Part shown: piece after piece, positions 33,260 to 41,434 of the stretch
Position numbering within the stretch: position 1 is the first letter of the stretch
Layout of the letters: every line of letters begins with the position of its first letter
Origin: Burkholderia sp. OK233
GTDB taxonomy: Bacteria; Pseudomonadota; Gammaproteobacteria; Burkholderiales; Burkholderiaceae
Direction: 5' to 3'
Length of the DNA: 64,000 bases
NCBI RefSeq assembly: GCF_900230185.1
Contig: NZ_OCSR01000002.1
Span: 434,001-498,000 of the forward strand
The notes under the pieces: model-generated
Told to the model about the DNA's origin: nothing
Databases searched by the model: none
The model's input: only the letters and a program-made list of their open reading frames with translations
Position numbers and translations under genes: made by a program

Positions 33260-34501
33260 ATGATGAGTTCAGGAAAACGTGGCACGGTAACGGCTGCCCG
33301 CTCTACAGGCACGCCCTCCGCAACCCTGGCGTCCGGCGCGCGCTATCGCAAGCTGCTCCTATGGGGCGTGCTTCTCGTCATGCTTCCTGCATGTGTTGGC
33401 GCGGCAGTGAGTTGGGCCTTCGCCTCGCGCACCCAAGCTCATCCTCAAGTTGTCTACGGCGACGGAACGCATGGCCCGCTCGGCATGGCATGGGTTCCTG
33501 GCGGACAATTCCTGATGGGCAGCGACTCGAAGCAGGCGCAGCCCAACGAGCGTCCCGCCCACAAGGTGCGCGTGCATGGTTTCTGGATGGACCGTCATCA
33601 CGTCACCAACGCCGAATTCCGAAAATTCGTAGAAGCAACCGGCTACGTCACTACCGCCGAGAAGAAACCCGACTGGGACACCCTGAAGGTGCAGTTGCCG
33701 CCTGACACGCCGCGTCCGCCTGACAGCGCGATGGTGGCCGGCGCGATGGTGTTCGTCGGCACCAATCACCCCGTGCCGCTGGAAGACTACTCGCAGTGGT
33801 GGCGCTACGTGCCCGGCGCGAACTGGCGCCACCCTACCGGACCGGACAGCAACATTGTCGGCAAAGACGATCACCCGGTCGTTCAGGTTTCCTACGAAGA
33901 CGCGCAGGCCTATGCGAAATGGGCCGGCAAACGCCTGCCCACCGAAGCCGAATGGGAGTTCGCCGCACGTGGCGGGCTCGAGCAGGCCACTTACGCCTGG
34001 GGCAATCAATTCACGCCGGACGGCAAGCAGATGGCCAACGTCTGGCAAGGCCAGGAGCCGCAGGCGTTCCCTGTGGTCAGCCCGAAGGCGGGTGGCGCCC
34101 TCGGCACGAGTCCGGCCGGCACCTTTCCGGCGAACGGCTACGGACTCTCCGACATGACCGGCAACGCGTGGCAGTGGGTAGCCGACTGGTATCGCGCCGA
34201 CCAGTTCCGGCGTGAAGCGGTGAGCACCAGCGCGATCGACAACCCGATCGGCCCGCGCGATTCCTGGGATCCGGCCGATCAGGGCGTCCCCGTCGACGCA
34301 CCCAAGCGGGTGACGCGCGGCGGCTCGTTCCTCTGCAATGAAGCCTACTGCCTGAGCTACCGTCCCAGCGCGCGGCGCGGCGCCGACCCCTACAACAGCA
34401 TGTCGCATCTCGGCTTTCGCCTCGTGATGGACGAAGACACCTGGAAGCAACCACTGGCACGTCAAGCGTCGGCTCGCGCCACAAGCGCAGACGGAAGCTA
34501 G
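33260..34501 (+). CDS. Formylglycine-generating enzyme (sulfatase-modifying factor), membrane-anchored
   Basis: 413 residues from the ATG at 33260, behind GAGAAGGG; the ATG at 33263 is equally plausible. A basic N-terminus precedes one membrane helix (about residues 31-54), then the FGE domain: MAWVPGGQFLMGSD, LPTEAEWEFAARGG and YGLSDMTGNAWQWVADWY. The catalytic pair is in RGGSFLCNEAYC (Cys359 and Cys364), the same 5-residue spacing as human Cys336/Cys341. Family knowledge: FGE oxidises a sulfatase Cys to formylglycine, using copper and oxygen. The charge pattern predicts that the domain faces the periplasm. An arylsulfatase lies two genes downstream. Confidence 0.93.
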   Translation: MMSSGKRGTVTAARSTGTPSATLASGARYRKLLLWGVLLVMLPACVGAAVSWAFASRTQAHPQVVYGDGTHGPLGMAWVPGGQFLMGSDSKQAQPNERPAHKVRVHGFWMDRHHVTNAEFRKFVEATGYVTTAEKKPDWDTLKVQLPPDTPRPPDSAMVAGAMVFVGTNHPVPLEDYSQWWRYVPGANWRHPTGPDSNIVGKDDHPVVQVSYEDAQAYAKWAGKRLPTEAEWEFAARGGLEQATYAWGNQFTPDGKQMANVWQGQEPQAFPVVSPKAGGALGTSPAGTFPANGYGLSDMTGNAWQWVADWYRADQFRREAVSTSAIDNPIGPRDSWDPADQGVPVDAPKRVTRGGSFLCNEAYCLSYRPSARRGADPYNSMSHLGFRLVMDEDTWKQPLARQASARATSADGS

Positions 34502-34588
34502 GGCGCGCTGCCCTTTCGAGCTGTACCCGTTTCTCCCGCGTGCTGTCGCTCGCGGGTCATGGAAGTGTGCAATCGGAATGGAGGTCGG

Positions 34589-35680
34589 ATGCAGTCGATC
34601 GGTCAATCGAAGTGGTCGAGACGTACCGCGGGGTCGATCCGCCCTGCGTTCAGGTCGACGTTCGGCGTCGCCCTGGTCGCGCTCGGTGTCGCGCTATGCG
34701 CCGCCGGTTGCACGACGCCTGGCGGCACGAACGCAGCAACGCCGACGGCAGTCAGTTCTGCAGCCGCACTGCCCTCATGGCGTGACGGACCGGCAAAACA
34801 GACGATCCAGAAATTCGTTGCCGATGTCACCCGCGAAGGCTCGCCGAACTATGTGCCGCCTGCCGAACGCATTGCCGTGTTCGATAACGACGGCACGCTA
34901 TGGAGCGAGCAGCCGCTGTACTTCCAGTTCGCCTTCATGCTCGACCAGGTGAAAGCGGCCGCGCCGAAGCATCCCGAGTGGAAGAACAATCCGGCCTTCA
35001 AGGCGCTGGTCGCCAAAGACTATGGCGCGTTGGCGAGTCAGGAGAAACAGCTGCTGCAACTGGTCGCCGTCGCCAATAGCGGCATGACCGTGGACGACTA
35101 CGACAAGACCATCCGCGACTGGCTTGCCAACGCCCGGCATCCGAAATTCAATCGCCCTTACACCGAACTCGTCTACCAACCGCAACTGGAGCTGCTCGCC
35201 TACCTGCGCGCCAACGGCTTCAAGACCTTCATCGTGTCGGGCGGCACGATCGAATTCATGCGGCCGTGGGCCGGAAAGGCGTACGGCATTCCGCCCGAGC
35301 AGGTGATCGGCTCGAGCCAGGTGGTGCAATACCAGATGCGTGACGGCCAGCCTGTGCTGGTGCGCCAGCCGAAACTCGATTTCGTCGACGACGGTCCCGG
35401 AAAACCAGTCGGCATCTATCGAAACATCGGCCGCAAACCCATTCTCGCGTTCGGCAATTCGGACGGCGATCTGCAGATGCTGCAGTACACCGCATCAGGC
35501 AACGGCCCGCACCTCGCCTTGCTGGTACATCACGACGACGCCGTACGCGAATTCGCGTACGACCGCACCTCGAAGATCGGCAAGCTCGACAAGGCCTGGG
35601 ACGCAGCGATCGCCGACGGCTGGACCGTGGTCAGCATGAAGGCCGACTGGCAAACCATCTATCCCGCACCAAAGCAGTAG
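34589..35680 (+). CDS. HAD-family hydrolase, predicted periplasmic lipoprotein
   Basis: 363 residues from the ATG at 34589, with GGAGG four bases upstream. A signal peptide ends in a lipobox (CAAGC, Cys41). HAD motifs: I is VFDNDGTLW (D99 and D101), II is FIVSGGT, and III/IV are in FGNSDGDLQML. Family knowledge: HAD enzymes are mostly phosphatases using an Asp nucleophile. Most are cytosolic, so a lipidated version is unusual. It sits between the formylglycine-generating enzyme and the arylsulfatase in the same direction, suggesting a joint role in ester cleavage outside the cytoplasm (inference). Confidence 0.85.
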   Translation: MQSIGQSKWSRRTAGSIRPAFRSTFGVALVALGVALCAAGCTTPGGTNAATPTAVSSAAALPSWRDGPAKQTIQKFVADVTREGSPNYVPPAERIAVFDNDGTLWSEQPLYFQFAFMLDQVKAAAPKHPEWKNNPAFKALVAKDYGALASQEKQLLQLVAVANSGMTVDDYDKTIRDWLANARHPKFNRPYTELVYQPQLELLAYLRANGFKTFIVSGGTIEFMRPWAGKAYGIPPEQVIGSSQVVQYQMRDGQPVLVRQPKLDFVDDGPGKPVGIYRNIGRKPILAFGNSDGDLQMLQYTASGNGPHLALLVHHDDAVREFAYDRTSKIGKLDKAWDAAIADGWTVVSMKADWQTIYPAPKQ

Positions 35681-35792
35681 ATGCACCCGTGAGAGCGCGA
35701 GCCGCGTGCAGGTTGCGGCCGCTACGAGGCAACCCGGCACGCAAGGAACGCGCGGCGGGTGAACCAAAAGGCAACTCCATTGGAGCAATACG

Positions 35793-37487
35793 ATGAGAAT
35801 GTTCCAGCGAAAGGGGCGCTACGCAGCCGGGGCGACAGTGATCGCCCTCGCCGCGTTCAGTGCATTGATTTTTCCATCCATCAACGCGCCTGCGCAGACT
35901 CAGGCGCCGGCAAAACCAGCGGCGGCACCCGCAACCAGTGCGCCGCAACAAACGGCCGCCAAAACCTCGTCGAAGCCCAACATCCTTGTGATTTTCGGCG
36001 ACGACATCGGGCAGGCGAATATCAGCGCGTATACGCGTGGTGTGGTGGGCTATAAGACGCCGAACATCGACCGCGTTGCAAACGAAGGGATGATCTTTAC
36101 GGACTACTACGCGGAGAACAGCTGTACGGCAGGGCGTTCGTCCTTCATCACCGGGCAGACACCGTTACGTACCGGACTCTCCAAGGTCGGCGCACCGGGT
36201 GCACCGGTCGGCCTGCAGAAGACCGACATGACGATCGCCCAGGCGCTCAAACCGCTCGGCTATGCGACCGGCCAGTTCGGCAAGAATCACCTTGGCGACA
36301 AGAACGAGTACCTGCCGACCAATCACGGTTTCGACGAGTTCTACGGCAACCTGTACCACCTGAATGCCGAAGAAGAACCCGAGCGCCCGTACTGGCCGAA
36401 GGACAAGAACGACCCGTACGTGAAGAACTTCTCGCCGCGCGGCGTGATTCATAGCACCTCGGACGGCAAGGTTCAGGACACCGGCCCGCTCACGGCCAAA
36501 CGCATGGAGACCATCGACGACGAAACCGGCGCCCACGCGGAAGAATTCATCCGCAAGCAGGTCAAGAACGGCACGCCCTTCTTCGTCTGGATGAACTACA
36601 CGCGCATGCACGTCTTCACGCACGTGCGGCCCGAATTCAGAGGCAAGAGCGGCATGCCCGGCAACGAATATGCCGACGGCATGTGGGAGCACGATCAGGA
36701 CGTCGGCAAACTGCTCAAACTACTCGACGATCTGAATATCTCCAAGAACACGATCGTCATCTACACGACCGACAACGGACCGAATCAGTTCTCCTGGCCG
36801 GACGCGGCAACAACACCGTTCCGCAGCGAAAAGGACTCCAACTGGGAAGGCGCGTTCCGGGTGCCGGCGATGGTGCGATGGCCAGGCCATATCAAGCCGG
36901 GTACAACGTCCAACGAGATGTTCTCGGGGCTCGACTGGTTCCCGACGCTGCTTGCAGCCGCCGGTGACACTGGCGTCAAGGACCGGCTCCTGAAGGGATG
37001 GGCGCCTAAAGCGGGCGGCGCGAGTTTCAGGAATCACCTCGATGGATATAACCAGCTACCGTTCCTGACAGGACAGACGACCAAGGACCCTCGCACCGAG
37101 TTCTACTATTTCGACGACGACGGCGATCTGGTGGCCATGCGCTGGGATCAGGACGGCAACGCCTGGAAGGCCGTGTTCTGCGAGCAGCGCGCCAAGGGCA
37201 ACCTGAATATCTGGCAGGACCCGCTGGTCTGTCTGCGTCTGCCGAAGCTGTTCAACCTGCGCATGGATCCTTATGAACGGGCGGACATCACGTCGGATCA
37301 GTACAACGACTGGGTCACGAAGAATGTTTACCTGAACGGCATCGCCACCATGAAGGCGTCGACGTTCCTGGAAACCTTCGTCAACTACCCGCCGAGCCAA
37401 CGGCCCGCGAGCTTCAGCGTGGACGGCGTGCGCAGGCAGGTCGACAAGAAGATCGACGAGTCCTTCAAGAAGCGCGGACTCGAGTAA
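35793..37487 (+). CDS. Arylsulfatase, exported, type I (formylglycine-dependent)
   Basis: 564 residues. The signal peptide has a charged start (MRMFQRKGRYAAG) and hydrophobic core, and a Pro/Ala/Thr-rich linker leads to SKPNILVIFGDDIG, the N-terminal metal-binding strand of sulfatases. The maturation motif is C111-T-A-G-R, followed by SSFITGQ, fitting the (C/S)-x-(P/A)-x-R rule. FGKNHLGD and YTTDNGPN are the further conserved blocks. Family knowledge: formylglycine at Cys111 hydrolyses sulfate esters. Its cysteine form needs an FGE or anaerobic maturase, and an FGE is encoded 1.3 kb upstream. A strong terminator follows. Confidence 0.95.
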   Translation: MRMFQRKGRYAAGATVIALAAFSALIFPSINAPAQTQAPAKPAAAPATSAPQQTAAKTSSKPNILVIFGDDIGQANISAYTRGVVGYKTPNIDRVANEGMIFTDYYAENSCTAGRSSFITGQTPLRTGLSKVGAPGAPVGLQKTDMTIAQALKPLGYATGQFGKNHLGDKNEYLPTNHGFDEFYGNLYHLNAEEEPERPYWPKDKNDPYVKNFSPRGVIHSTSDGKVQDTGPLTAKRMETIDDETGAHAEEFIRKQVKNGTPFFVWMNYTRMHVFTHVRPEFRGKSGMPGNEYADGMWEHDQDVGKLLKLLDDLNISKNTIVIYTTDNGPNQFSWPDAATTPFRSEKDSNWEGAFRVPAMVRWPGHIKPGTTSNEMFSGLDWFPTLLAAAGDTGVKDRLLKGWAPKAGGASFRNHLDGYNQLPFLTGQTTKDPRTEFYYFDDDGDLVAMRWDQDGNAWKAVFCEQRAKGNLNIWQDPLVCLRLPKLFNLRMDPYERADITSDQYNDWVTKNVYLNGIATMKASTFLETFVNYPPSQRPASFSVDGVRRQVDKKIDESFKKRGLE

Positions 37488-37498
37488 GACGTAGTGCG

Positions 37499-37536
37499 GT
37501 TGCGCCCGCCGGATTTAACCGGTGGGCGCAACTTTT
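37499..37536 (+). terminator. Rho-independent terminator after the arylsulfatase
   Basis: Perfectly placed 12 bp after the stop codon. Arms GTTGCGCCCGCCGG (37499-37512) and CCGGTGGGCGCAAC (37519-37532) form a 14-bp stem with one G-T pair around a 6-base loop, followed by TTTT. It marks the end of the FGE-HAD-sulfatase unit and separates it from the next gene. Confidence 0.92.
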
Positions 37537-37622
37537 CGGTCGCGCGCAAGCCGCGTCGAGCCGATCCAGATCACTTCTATTCAGTTCAGTTCGGTTCACA
37601 CCATTCCAACGCGACTCATCCC

Positions 37623-40376
37623 ATGACCCAAACGCTGGCCAACCGTGCCAAAAGCTCACGCCGTGAGCGCCGCGCACATGAACGCGCACAGCGTCGCGAC
37701 GATGCACACTTGCACGCGCCTCAGAAAGAAGCCGCCAGCCCGAGCTTGCCGATCGCCTGGCCTGTGCTGCTTCTGTTTATCTCGGGTGCGGCATCACTGA
37801 TTTACCAGGTCCTGTGGATCAAGCAACTCGCGCTTGTGGTCGGCGTGGAGGTGCAAGCCGTCACGACCGGTGTCAGTGCTTTTTTTGCGGGCCTTGCAGT
37901 GGGCGGCTGGATCTTCGGCAGGCTCGCGGACCGGCTCGCGCGGCCATTGCGTCTGTATGCGCTGCTCGAAGCCGGTGTCCTGGTACTGGCGCTCGCCAGC
38001 ACGTGGATGCTGCCGCATGCCGCGGCGCCGTTCGCTTCGATGCAAGATCGGATCGGACCGCTTGCCTGGGCGTTACCCTTTGTCCTGGTCGGCTTGCCTG
38101 CCGTCCTGATGGGCGGCACGCTGCCGGTGCTGATGCGCGCGCTGTGTCCCACCGCCGCCCAGATCGGCCGCTCAGGTGCCCGTCTTTATGCGGCCAATAC
38201 GGCCGGCGCGATTGCCGGCACGCTGGCTGCGAGTTTTGTCCTGATTCCATCGCTCGGCGTGATAGGCAGCTCGTTTGCCGCTGCCGCGCTGAATGCCGGC
38301 GCGGCGCTCGTCGCCGCGCTGCTGGGACGCACACAGCGCGCTTTCGTGCCGGTCGTTGGGTTGTCTTCATCGGTCGTCGCTCCGGGCCAGTCTACGGTGG
38401 ACGTCACGCATAACGTGGTTGCCTCGGCTGCTGCCATGCGGGCCGCGCATGACGCGCCTTCGTCGGCTGCCGCGCCCGCTGCGGCCGACACTACGCACAA
38501 CGACGCACATGCTTCTGCCGTGCCGACTCAGCGTCCCGCGCTCGCCTCAAAGGCCCGCCTTGCACTGGTGCTCTACGCGCTGGCCGGCGGCGTCGCGCTA
38601 GGTTACGAGGTGGTGTGGTCGCAGGTGATCGTGCAATTCATCAGCACCCGCAGTTTTGCGTTCGCCGTGGTGCTTGCAACCTATCTGCTGGGCCTTGCGC
38701 TCGGCAGCGCGCTAGCGTCGCGCTACACCGATCGGGCGCGTGATCCGTGGGGCGCGTTTGCCGTGCTGATCGTGTCGGCCGGACTGGTCGCACTGCTCGA
38801 AATCGCCGTGCTGAGCAACGGGCTGCTGCACTGGCAAAGCCTCGCGCGCGAAGCCGCACTCGGCGCCACGGAAAGTCTGTTGACGGCCATGTGCGCAGGC
38901 TTCGCGGTGGCGGCCGTGTGCGTAGTCTTCGTTCCTACCCTGCTGTTGGGCGCGGCGTTCCCTTTCGCGTTGCGTCTGAACGTGGACAACCGGCACACTG
39001 GGCGCGACGTCGGCGCCGTGGTGGCGCTCAATACCGCCGGCGGGATCGCCGGGACCCTGTTGACTGGTTTCGTGCTCGTGCCGCAGTTGGGCCTCATTCA
39101 CACACTCGCGGCACTTGCCGTCCTCGCAGGCGCAGTGAGTCTGATCGCCGTGCTGCGCGGCTCGGACGTGCGGCCATTCGCGCGCTGGAGTGCGCCCGTC
39201 CTCGCCGTGCTGACGCTCGTCACCGTGATCGTGACGCCATCCGACCGGCTCGCCACGCTGCTCGCCGAATCGCGCGGCGGCAATCTGACCTTCTACGAAG
39301 AGAGCGCGGGCGGCACCGTGGCGGTCGTCGAACAGAACGCCGGCCAGCGACAATTCCGGCGTCTCTATATCCAGGGCGTCTCCAACTCCGGCGACACGAT
39401 GGCGTCGCTGCGATATATGCGCCTGCAAGCGCTGTTGCCGCTGATCATCCACCGCGAGACGCCGCGCACGGCGCTGGTGATTGGCCTCGGCACCGGCATT
39501 ACCGGCGGCGCGCTGCTGACCTGGCCTGGGCTGGAACACCGCGTGGTCGCCGAATTGTTGCCGGCCGTCGCGCGCGCAGCGCCGCAGTTCAAGGGCAACT
39601 ACGGCATGAGCACCGATGCCCGCATGGACATCCGGATGCGCGACGGACGGCGCGAACTGCTGCGCAATGCCGAACGCTACGACCTGATTACGCTCGAACC
39701 GCCACCGCCTTCGGCCGCGGGTGTCGTCAATCTGTACTCGTCCGACTTCTATCGTCTGGCGGCGTCGCGCCTGCAGCAAGGCGGCATTGTCGCGCAATGG
39801 CTGCCGTTGCCGACGCAGAATGAAGAGGACACACGCTCCCTGATCCAGAGCTTCATCCAGGTGTTTCCGCACGCCGCATTGTGGACCACTGAGTTGCACG
39901 AGATGATGCTGGTGGGTTCAATGCAGCCGCTCGAACTGGACGTGCCGCGGATCGAGGCGCGCTTTGCGCAACCGCAGGTCGCCGCAGCGCTGCGCGAAGT
40001 CGGCATTGCATCGCCGGCGGCGCTGCTGGCCACCTGGATCACCGACCGTGCCGGCCTCGAGTACTACGCCGCGGACGCCCAACCGGTCACGGACGACCAA
40101 CCGCGCATCGAGTACGCCACATGGGTTCGCCAAGACGCCTTTCCGACGACGCTGGCGCACCTGCTCGCGCTTCACACCGCACCGCCGTCGCAAGGCGCCG
40201 ACGACGCGTTCCGCGCCGCCATGGAGCAGTCGCGCGGTGCATTGCAGAGCTTCTATTCAGCCGGGCTGGATGCCTATAAAGGCGATCGGGACGCGTGGGC
40301 GCAGGACATTAGCCATGCCGTCCGCACGGACCCGGACAATGCTTACTACCGATGGCTCATCGGAGACGCTCGTTAA
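37623..40376 (+). CDS. Polytopic membrane protein fused to a spermidine-synthase-like domain
   Basis: 917 residues from the ATG at 37623 (MTQTLANRAKSSRRERRAHE); the frame is open further upstream but runs into the terminator. About a dozen or more hydrophobic segments (to about residue 540) in two similar halves are separated by an Ala-rich linker near residues 260-315. A soluble domain then has the nucleotide/AdoMet loop LVIGLGTGITGG, LITLEPPPPSAAG and YSSDFYRLAASRLQQGG, which resemble spermidine synthase with changed active-site residues. Family knowledge: such fusions are widespread but their function is unproven. It follows the arylsulfatase terminator on the same strand. Confidence 0.85.
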   Translation: MTQTLANRAKSSRRERRAHERAQRRDDAHLHAPQKEAASPSLPIAWPVLLLFISGAASLIYQVLWIKQLALVVGVEVQAVTTGVSAFFAGLAVGGWIFGRLADRLARPLRLYALLEAGVLVLALASTWMLPHAAAPFASMQDRIGPLAWALPFVLVGLPAVLMGGTLPVLMRALCPTAAQIGRSGARLYAANTAGAIAGTLAASFVLIPSLGVIGSSFAAAALNAGAALVAALLGRTQRAFVPVVGLSSSVVAPGQSTVDVTHNVVASAAAMRAAHDAPSSAAAPAAADTTHNDAHASAVPTQRPALASKARLALVLYALAGGVALGYEVVWSQVIVQFISTRSFAFAVVLATYLLGLALGSALASRYTDRARDPWGAFAVLIVSAGLVALLEIAVLSNGLLHWQSLAREAALGATESLLTAMCAGFAVAAVCVVFVPTLLLGAAFPFALRLNVDNRHTGRDVGAVVALNTAGGIAGTLLTGFVLVPQLGLIHTLAALAVLAGAVSLIAVLRGSDVRPFARWSAPVLAVLTLVTVIVTPSDRLATLLAESRGGNLTFYEESAGGTVAVVEQNAGQRQFRRLYIQGVSNSGDTMASLRYMRLQALLPLIIHRETPRTALVIGLGTGITGGALLTWPGLEHRVVAELLPAVARAAPQFKGNYGMSTDARMDIRMRDGRRELLRNAERYDLITLEPPPPSAAGVVNLYSSDFYRLAASRLQQGGIVAQWLPLPTQNEEDTRSLIQSFIQVFPHAALWTTELHEMMLVGSMQPLELDVPRIEARFAQPQVAAALREVGIASPAALLATWITDRAGLEYYAADAQPVTDDQPRIEYATWVRQDAFPTTLAHLLALHTAPPSQGADDAFRAAMEQSRGALQSFYSAGLDAYKGDRDAWAQDISHAVRTDPDNAYYRWLIGDAR

Positions 40377-40377
40377 G

Positions 40378-40413
40378 CGCCTTCAGCCGGGCTCAACAGG
40401 CGGGTCATTTTTT
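40378..40413 (+). terminator. Terminator between convergent genes
   Basis: CGCCT (40378-40382) pairs with AGGCG (40398-40402), with a small inner AGCC-G-GGCT stem, and is followed by six Ts (40408-40413) after a short gap. It starts two bases after the stop at 40376 and reaches into the end of the convergent TetR gene. Confidence 0.6.
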
Positions 40414-41097
40414 CGACTGCCCGTCTGAGCGATGAGCGAGAGCAATCGCATCGAGCCCGGCCATCACGAAGCGCACAAAGTCTTCAGCCAGTGCATCCCT
40501 GTCCTTCGCCACCGCAGGTAGAAGTTCAGCCTGCATCCGCATTGGCGCGATCATCATGACGATGCAGGGCAGCACACTAAACATCAAAGCCCGTTGCACC
40601 GCCGGCGTTGACGGGTTCATCTCCAGCACCTCGCCGATTGTCTTCAATAGAAGTGCCGCTTTGGGCCGTATGGCTTTCTCGATGAGCGCCGGAATAGCGT
40701 TCGAAGGCGAGAGCACTTCACGCAGAATCAGCATGAAGCCCCAAGGCGTGCCGGCGTTCGTTGAGAGTCCAACGAAACGGCAGAGCACCGCGCGCAGCCG
40801 TTCCCTCGGATCGTTCAGGCCGGCGACAAGCGCAGCCAGTTCGTCGAGGCCCACGACCTGGCGGTGCGCCTCGATCAGCGCGGCTTCATAAAGCGCTTCC
40901 CTGCTGCCGAAGTGATAGTTGACCGACGCCATCGGCGTTCCGGCGCGTTCGCAAATTTCCTTGCTGGTGGCATCCGCGAAACCACGTTCGGCGAACAACT
41001 GCCCCGCTGTGTCGAGCAGATGCTGGCGTGTCTTCGCGCCGTCGGAGCGCGGGGCCCTTTTAGGCTGCGCAGTGGCTGTCTTTTTAGTGGGGGACAT
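40405..41097 (-). CDS. TetR-family regulator, CecR-like
   Basis: 230 residues from the ATG at 41097 (MSPTKKTATAQPKRAPRSDG); a longer start at 41148 would cross the palindromic operator and is unlikely. The HTH reads TRQHLLDTAGQLFAERGFAD and ATSKEICERAGTPMASVNYH, and the C-terminal domain resembles that of E. coli CecR (YbiH). It is divergent from a HlyD-ABC ATPase-ABC permease-outer-membrane factor operon, the same partnership as cecR with ybhGFSR in E. coli. A perfect 20-bp palindrome lies 31 bp upstream. It is probably the local repressor. Confidence 0.87.
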   Translation of the reverse strand: MSPTKKTATAQPKRAPRSDGAKTRQHLLDTAGQLFAERGFADATSKEICERAGTPMASVNYHFGSREALYEAALIEAHRQVVGLDELAALVAGLNDPRERLRAVLCRFVGLSTNAGTPWGFMLILREVLSPSNAIPALIEKAIRPKAALLLKTIGEVLEMNPSTPAVQRALMFSVLPCIVMMIAPMRMQAELLPAVAKDRDALAEDFVRFVMAGLDAIALAHRSDGQSKK

Positions 41098-41127
41098 GAT
41101 CGAAGAGCGGGCTCGCAAAAAACAGTT

Positions 41128-41147
41128 TGAATTTGAATTCAAATTCA
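41128..41147 (+). promoter_or_regulatory. Perfect 20-bp palindrome, likely TetR operator
   Basis: TGAATTTGAATTCAAATTCA is exactly self-complementary. It is AT-rich in a GC-rich region, lies between the divergent TetR gene (start 41097) and the efflux operon (start 41435), and has the size of a TetR-family operator. The rest of 41098-41434 has no gene and includes AT-rich promoter-like sequence around 41300-41360. Confidence 0.8.
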
Positions 41148-41434
41148 CATATTATTCATTCTACTTCATCCGAGTGCGAGCCGTGATGGGCTCCACTGCG
41201 AACTACCATGCTGCGGAAGCGCCGCAATCGCCCGCGCGGAGCGCACAGATTCGGGCCGGCAAACCTTTTCGACCGTGTTGAGTGAAGCTGCCACGTGTCC
41301 TGATTGTCATATTGCAAGCCATTAATTATGGATTACTCACTAAATACATTTATTTCCACCGCGAATCTGTCCGGCCCCGCGCAAGCGCGGTTGCGCGGCC
41401 GGTCCGATCCTCGGGATGCGTTGCGGAGCCCGTC

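Noticed and set aside
38712..39899. 395-residue minus-strand frame opposite the spermidine-synthase fusion
   Set aside because: Shadow frame. The plus strand shows membrane helices and an AdoMet-binding motif.
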